From CAYNVS01 sp964400725 (lineage in GTDB: Bacteria > Myxococcota_A > SURF-8 > CAYNVS01), in contig CAYNVS010000082.1 in the NCBI GenBank assembly GCA_964400725.1, positions 1 to 7,833 on the forward strand: 7,833 nucleotides of DNA, given 5' to 3'. Both the position numbers and the translations under genes were made by a program. Positions 7,211 through 7,833 of this stretch are shown here, piece by piece (the first letter of the stretch is position 1; each line of letters starts with the position of its first letter). The notes beneath the pieces are model-generated. The model saw only the letters and a list, made by a program, of their open reading frames with translations, was not told where the DNA came from and did not search any database.

Positions 7211-7255
7211 TGGAGCCACCACCCAGAATTGAACTGGGAACCTAGTGATTACGAA
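7211..7255 (-). tRNA. 3' part of a tRNA-Thr(CGU) gene, broken at the anticodon loop; probable att site
   Basis: Read on the minus strand, the parts occur in exact tRNA order and length. Anticodon loop TTCGTAA (7255-7249, anticodon CGT) is followed by anticodon 3' stem TCACT and a 5-nt variable loop AGGTT. T-stem CCCAG, loop TTCAATT and stem CTGGG pair perfectly. Then come the acceptor 3' strand TGGTGGC, discriminator T and an encoded CCA (7213-7211). The 5' half is absent: the next five bases, GCTCA, do not pair with TCACT (AGTGA expected), and no D-arm or GCCACCA acceptor strand follows. A 3' tRNA fragment starting at the anticodon loop is the typical leftover of integration by a tyrosine recombinase. 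It is followed by a terminator, as a tRNA gene end would be. It cannot give a functional tRNA. Confidence 0.75.
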
Positions 7256-7267
7256 TGAGCTAGAGAC

Positions 7268-7329
7268 GCGTTGACGGACACTCGGCGAGCGTTGACGGGC
7301 GTTAATAAGTCCTCGAAATCGGCGTTGAT
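7268..7329 (+). repeat. Phased short direct repeats next to the tRNA fragment
   Basis: GCGTTGACGG occurs at 7268-7277 and 7289-7298, 21 bp apart. Related copies GCGTTAAT (7299-7306) and GCGTTGAT (7322-7329) follow at 10 and 23 bp. Spacing near whole helical turns puts the copies on one DNA face. They begin 13 bp from the tRNA fragment. They could be arm-type binding sites for an integrase or sites for an excisionase; that function is inferred. Confidence 0.55.
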
Positions 7330-7356
7330 TTTCGTTTACAAGCCATGTCTGAGCAT

Positions 7357-7374
7357 TCCGTTCAAAGTGTTACT
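7357..7374 (+). repeat. 18-bp direct repeat, right copy
   Basis: TCCGTTCAAAGTGTTACT differs from the copy at 7135-7152 by a single base. It lies beyond the tRNA fragment and the GCGTTGA repeats, in the noncoding interval before the minus-strand gene's stop. Confidence 0.7.
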
Positions 7375-7385
7375 TTTTCTGTTAT

Positions 7386-7433
7386 TGTCGCCGACATCGT
7401 TTCAGGGTGTAACTTGAAACGTTACTCTGTTAC
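7386..7433. repeat. Cluster of palindromes and GTTAC boxes
   Basis: TGTCGCCGACA (7386-7396) is a near-perfect palindrome with one central base. CGTTTCA (7398-7404) and TGAAACG (7415-7421) form a 7-bp inverted repeat with a 10-nt loop. GTTAC or its complement GTAAC occurs at 7409, 7421 and 7429. GTTACTCTG at 7421-7429 also matches 7147-7155. None of the hairpins is followed by a U-run on either strand. The cluster lies just past the stop of the minus-strand gene. Confidence 0.5.
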
Positions 7434-7440
7434 TTTGCTT

Positions 7441-7833
7441 TCACGGTTGCCATTCATTGCAACCCCAAATCGTTTTAGTCTGCTGCGGGCCTACATTTTC
7501 GCCGCGCGCGATGATATACTCAATAGCTATGCAGTAACCGGCTTCGTTTACAAAGGGTTTAATCGCCGAAATATTTCCTTCCAAATTGAGGTCGGCAGAG
7601 TCGATATTGCTGAATGAATCCAGCTCAATATCGTAAATAACACTGTAGATTGTTTGGCTTTCGTCAGATCGCCAAACCGCGAAGACTTTCCCGTTGGAGC
7701 CAACCGCGATATCCAGATATGCGCGGCTTTTCCCAATTTGTATTTCTGCATCGCCCCATTTGACGCTGCCGCTACCAATGTCAAGCTTAAACCCTTTTAA
7801 AACAAAATCCAGATCAGACCCATTTTCAAAAGC
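7441..7833 (-). CDS. Hypothetical protein, C-terminal part (5' end outside window)
   Basis: On the minus strand, the frame starting at the last base of the window is open for 130 codons and ends with TGA at 7443-7441. It reads as a genuine protein, with segments such as GFKLDIGSGSVKWGDAEIQ, YLDIAVGSNGKVFAVWRSDE, NEAGYCIAIEYIIARGE and the C-terminus TIWGCNEWQP. Alternating hydrophobic and polar residues with frequent Gly and Asp suggest a mainly beta-strand domain. No family is recognised, and no membrane segment or catalytic motif is evident. No start codon is in view, so a search that requires a start would miss it. Competing ORFs on both strands here are less protein-like. It converges on the restriction operon and lies beyond the att-like site, so it may belong to a different element or to the chromosome. 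Confidence 0.7.
   Translation of the reverse strand, partial: AFENGSDLDFVLKGFKLDIGSGSVKWGDAEIQIGKSRAYLDIAVGSNGKVFAVWRSDESQTIYSVIYDIELDSFSNIDSADLNLEGNISAIKPFVNEAGYCIAIEYIIARGENVGPQQTKTIWGCNEWQP

Noticed and set aside
7211..7290. Complete tRNA gene on the minus strand
   Set aside because: The bases 5' of the anticodon loop do not form the anticodon stem, D-arm or acceptor strand. A short TAGCTCA match to a D-arm start occurs, but without pairing bases it is likely chance.
7345..7617. 90-codon + strand ORF opposite the end of the minus-strand gene
   Set aside because: No ribosome binding site, and its 3' two thirds overlap a minus-strand frame that is much more protein-like; the start lies in the repeat region.
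7548..7784. 78-codon minus-strand ORF in another frame
   Set aside because: It lies wholly inside the open 130-codon minus-strand frame, which has better composition; this one is a shadow.
6959..7833. CRISPR array among the short repeats
   Set aside because: Repeats are 5-18 bp with irregular spacing and no regular spacers of uniform length; no cas gene is present.

Overview
This is bacterial accessory DNA of mixed GC content. Most genes use GC-rich codons and are preceded by AGGAG-type ribosome binding sites. The sequence alone does not fix the lineage. The dense packing, a complete restriction-modification operon, a decayed phage-type gene and a broken tRNA end all point to a genomic island or the edge of an integrated element.

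Layout, left to right: (1) 1-450, the 3' end of an alpha/beta-hydrolase gene on the + strand, entering from outside the window. (2) 451-563, an intergenic stretch with a TTGACA promoter candidate, an 8-bp tandem repeat and a possible 11-codon leader ORF whose TGA overlaps the next start codon. (3) 564-6958, a tight + strand operon of three genes: a type III-like DNA adenine methyltransferase (Mod, 637 aa), a large helicase-nuclease (Res, 1142 aa) and a RhuM-family protein (340 aa), with gaps of 2 and 27 nt. (4) 6957-7052, a remnant of a BRO-N (phage antirepressor-like) gene starting right at the rhuM stop codon. (5) 7053-7440, no intact gene, but a minus-strand terminator, the 3' part of a tRNA-Thr(CGU) gene broken at the anticodon loop, phased short repeats and palindromes. 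This looks like an integration (att) site. (6) 7441-7833, the 3' end of a minus-strand gene of unknown family leaving the window on the right.

Mod should methylate adenine in a specific target. Res should translocate on and cut unmodified DNA through its helicase motor and PD-(D/E)xK nuclease. RhuM has no established role in such systems and may be regulatory or accessory. The most striking features are three. The recognition segment of mod is an AT-rich (about 32% GC) block with different codon use, which suggests domain swapping that changes specificity. The C-terminus of Res carries an RNTRVAH motif that resembles HEPN nucleases. The right side holds an att-like tRNA fragment surrounded by repeats that could bind an integrase.
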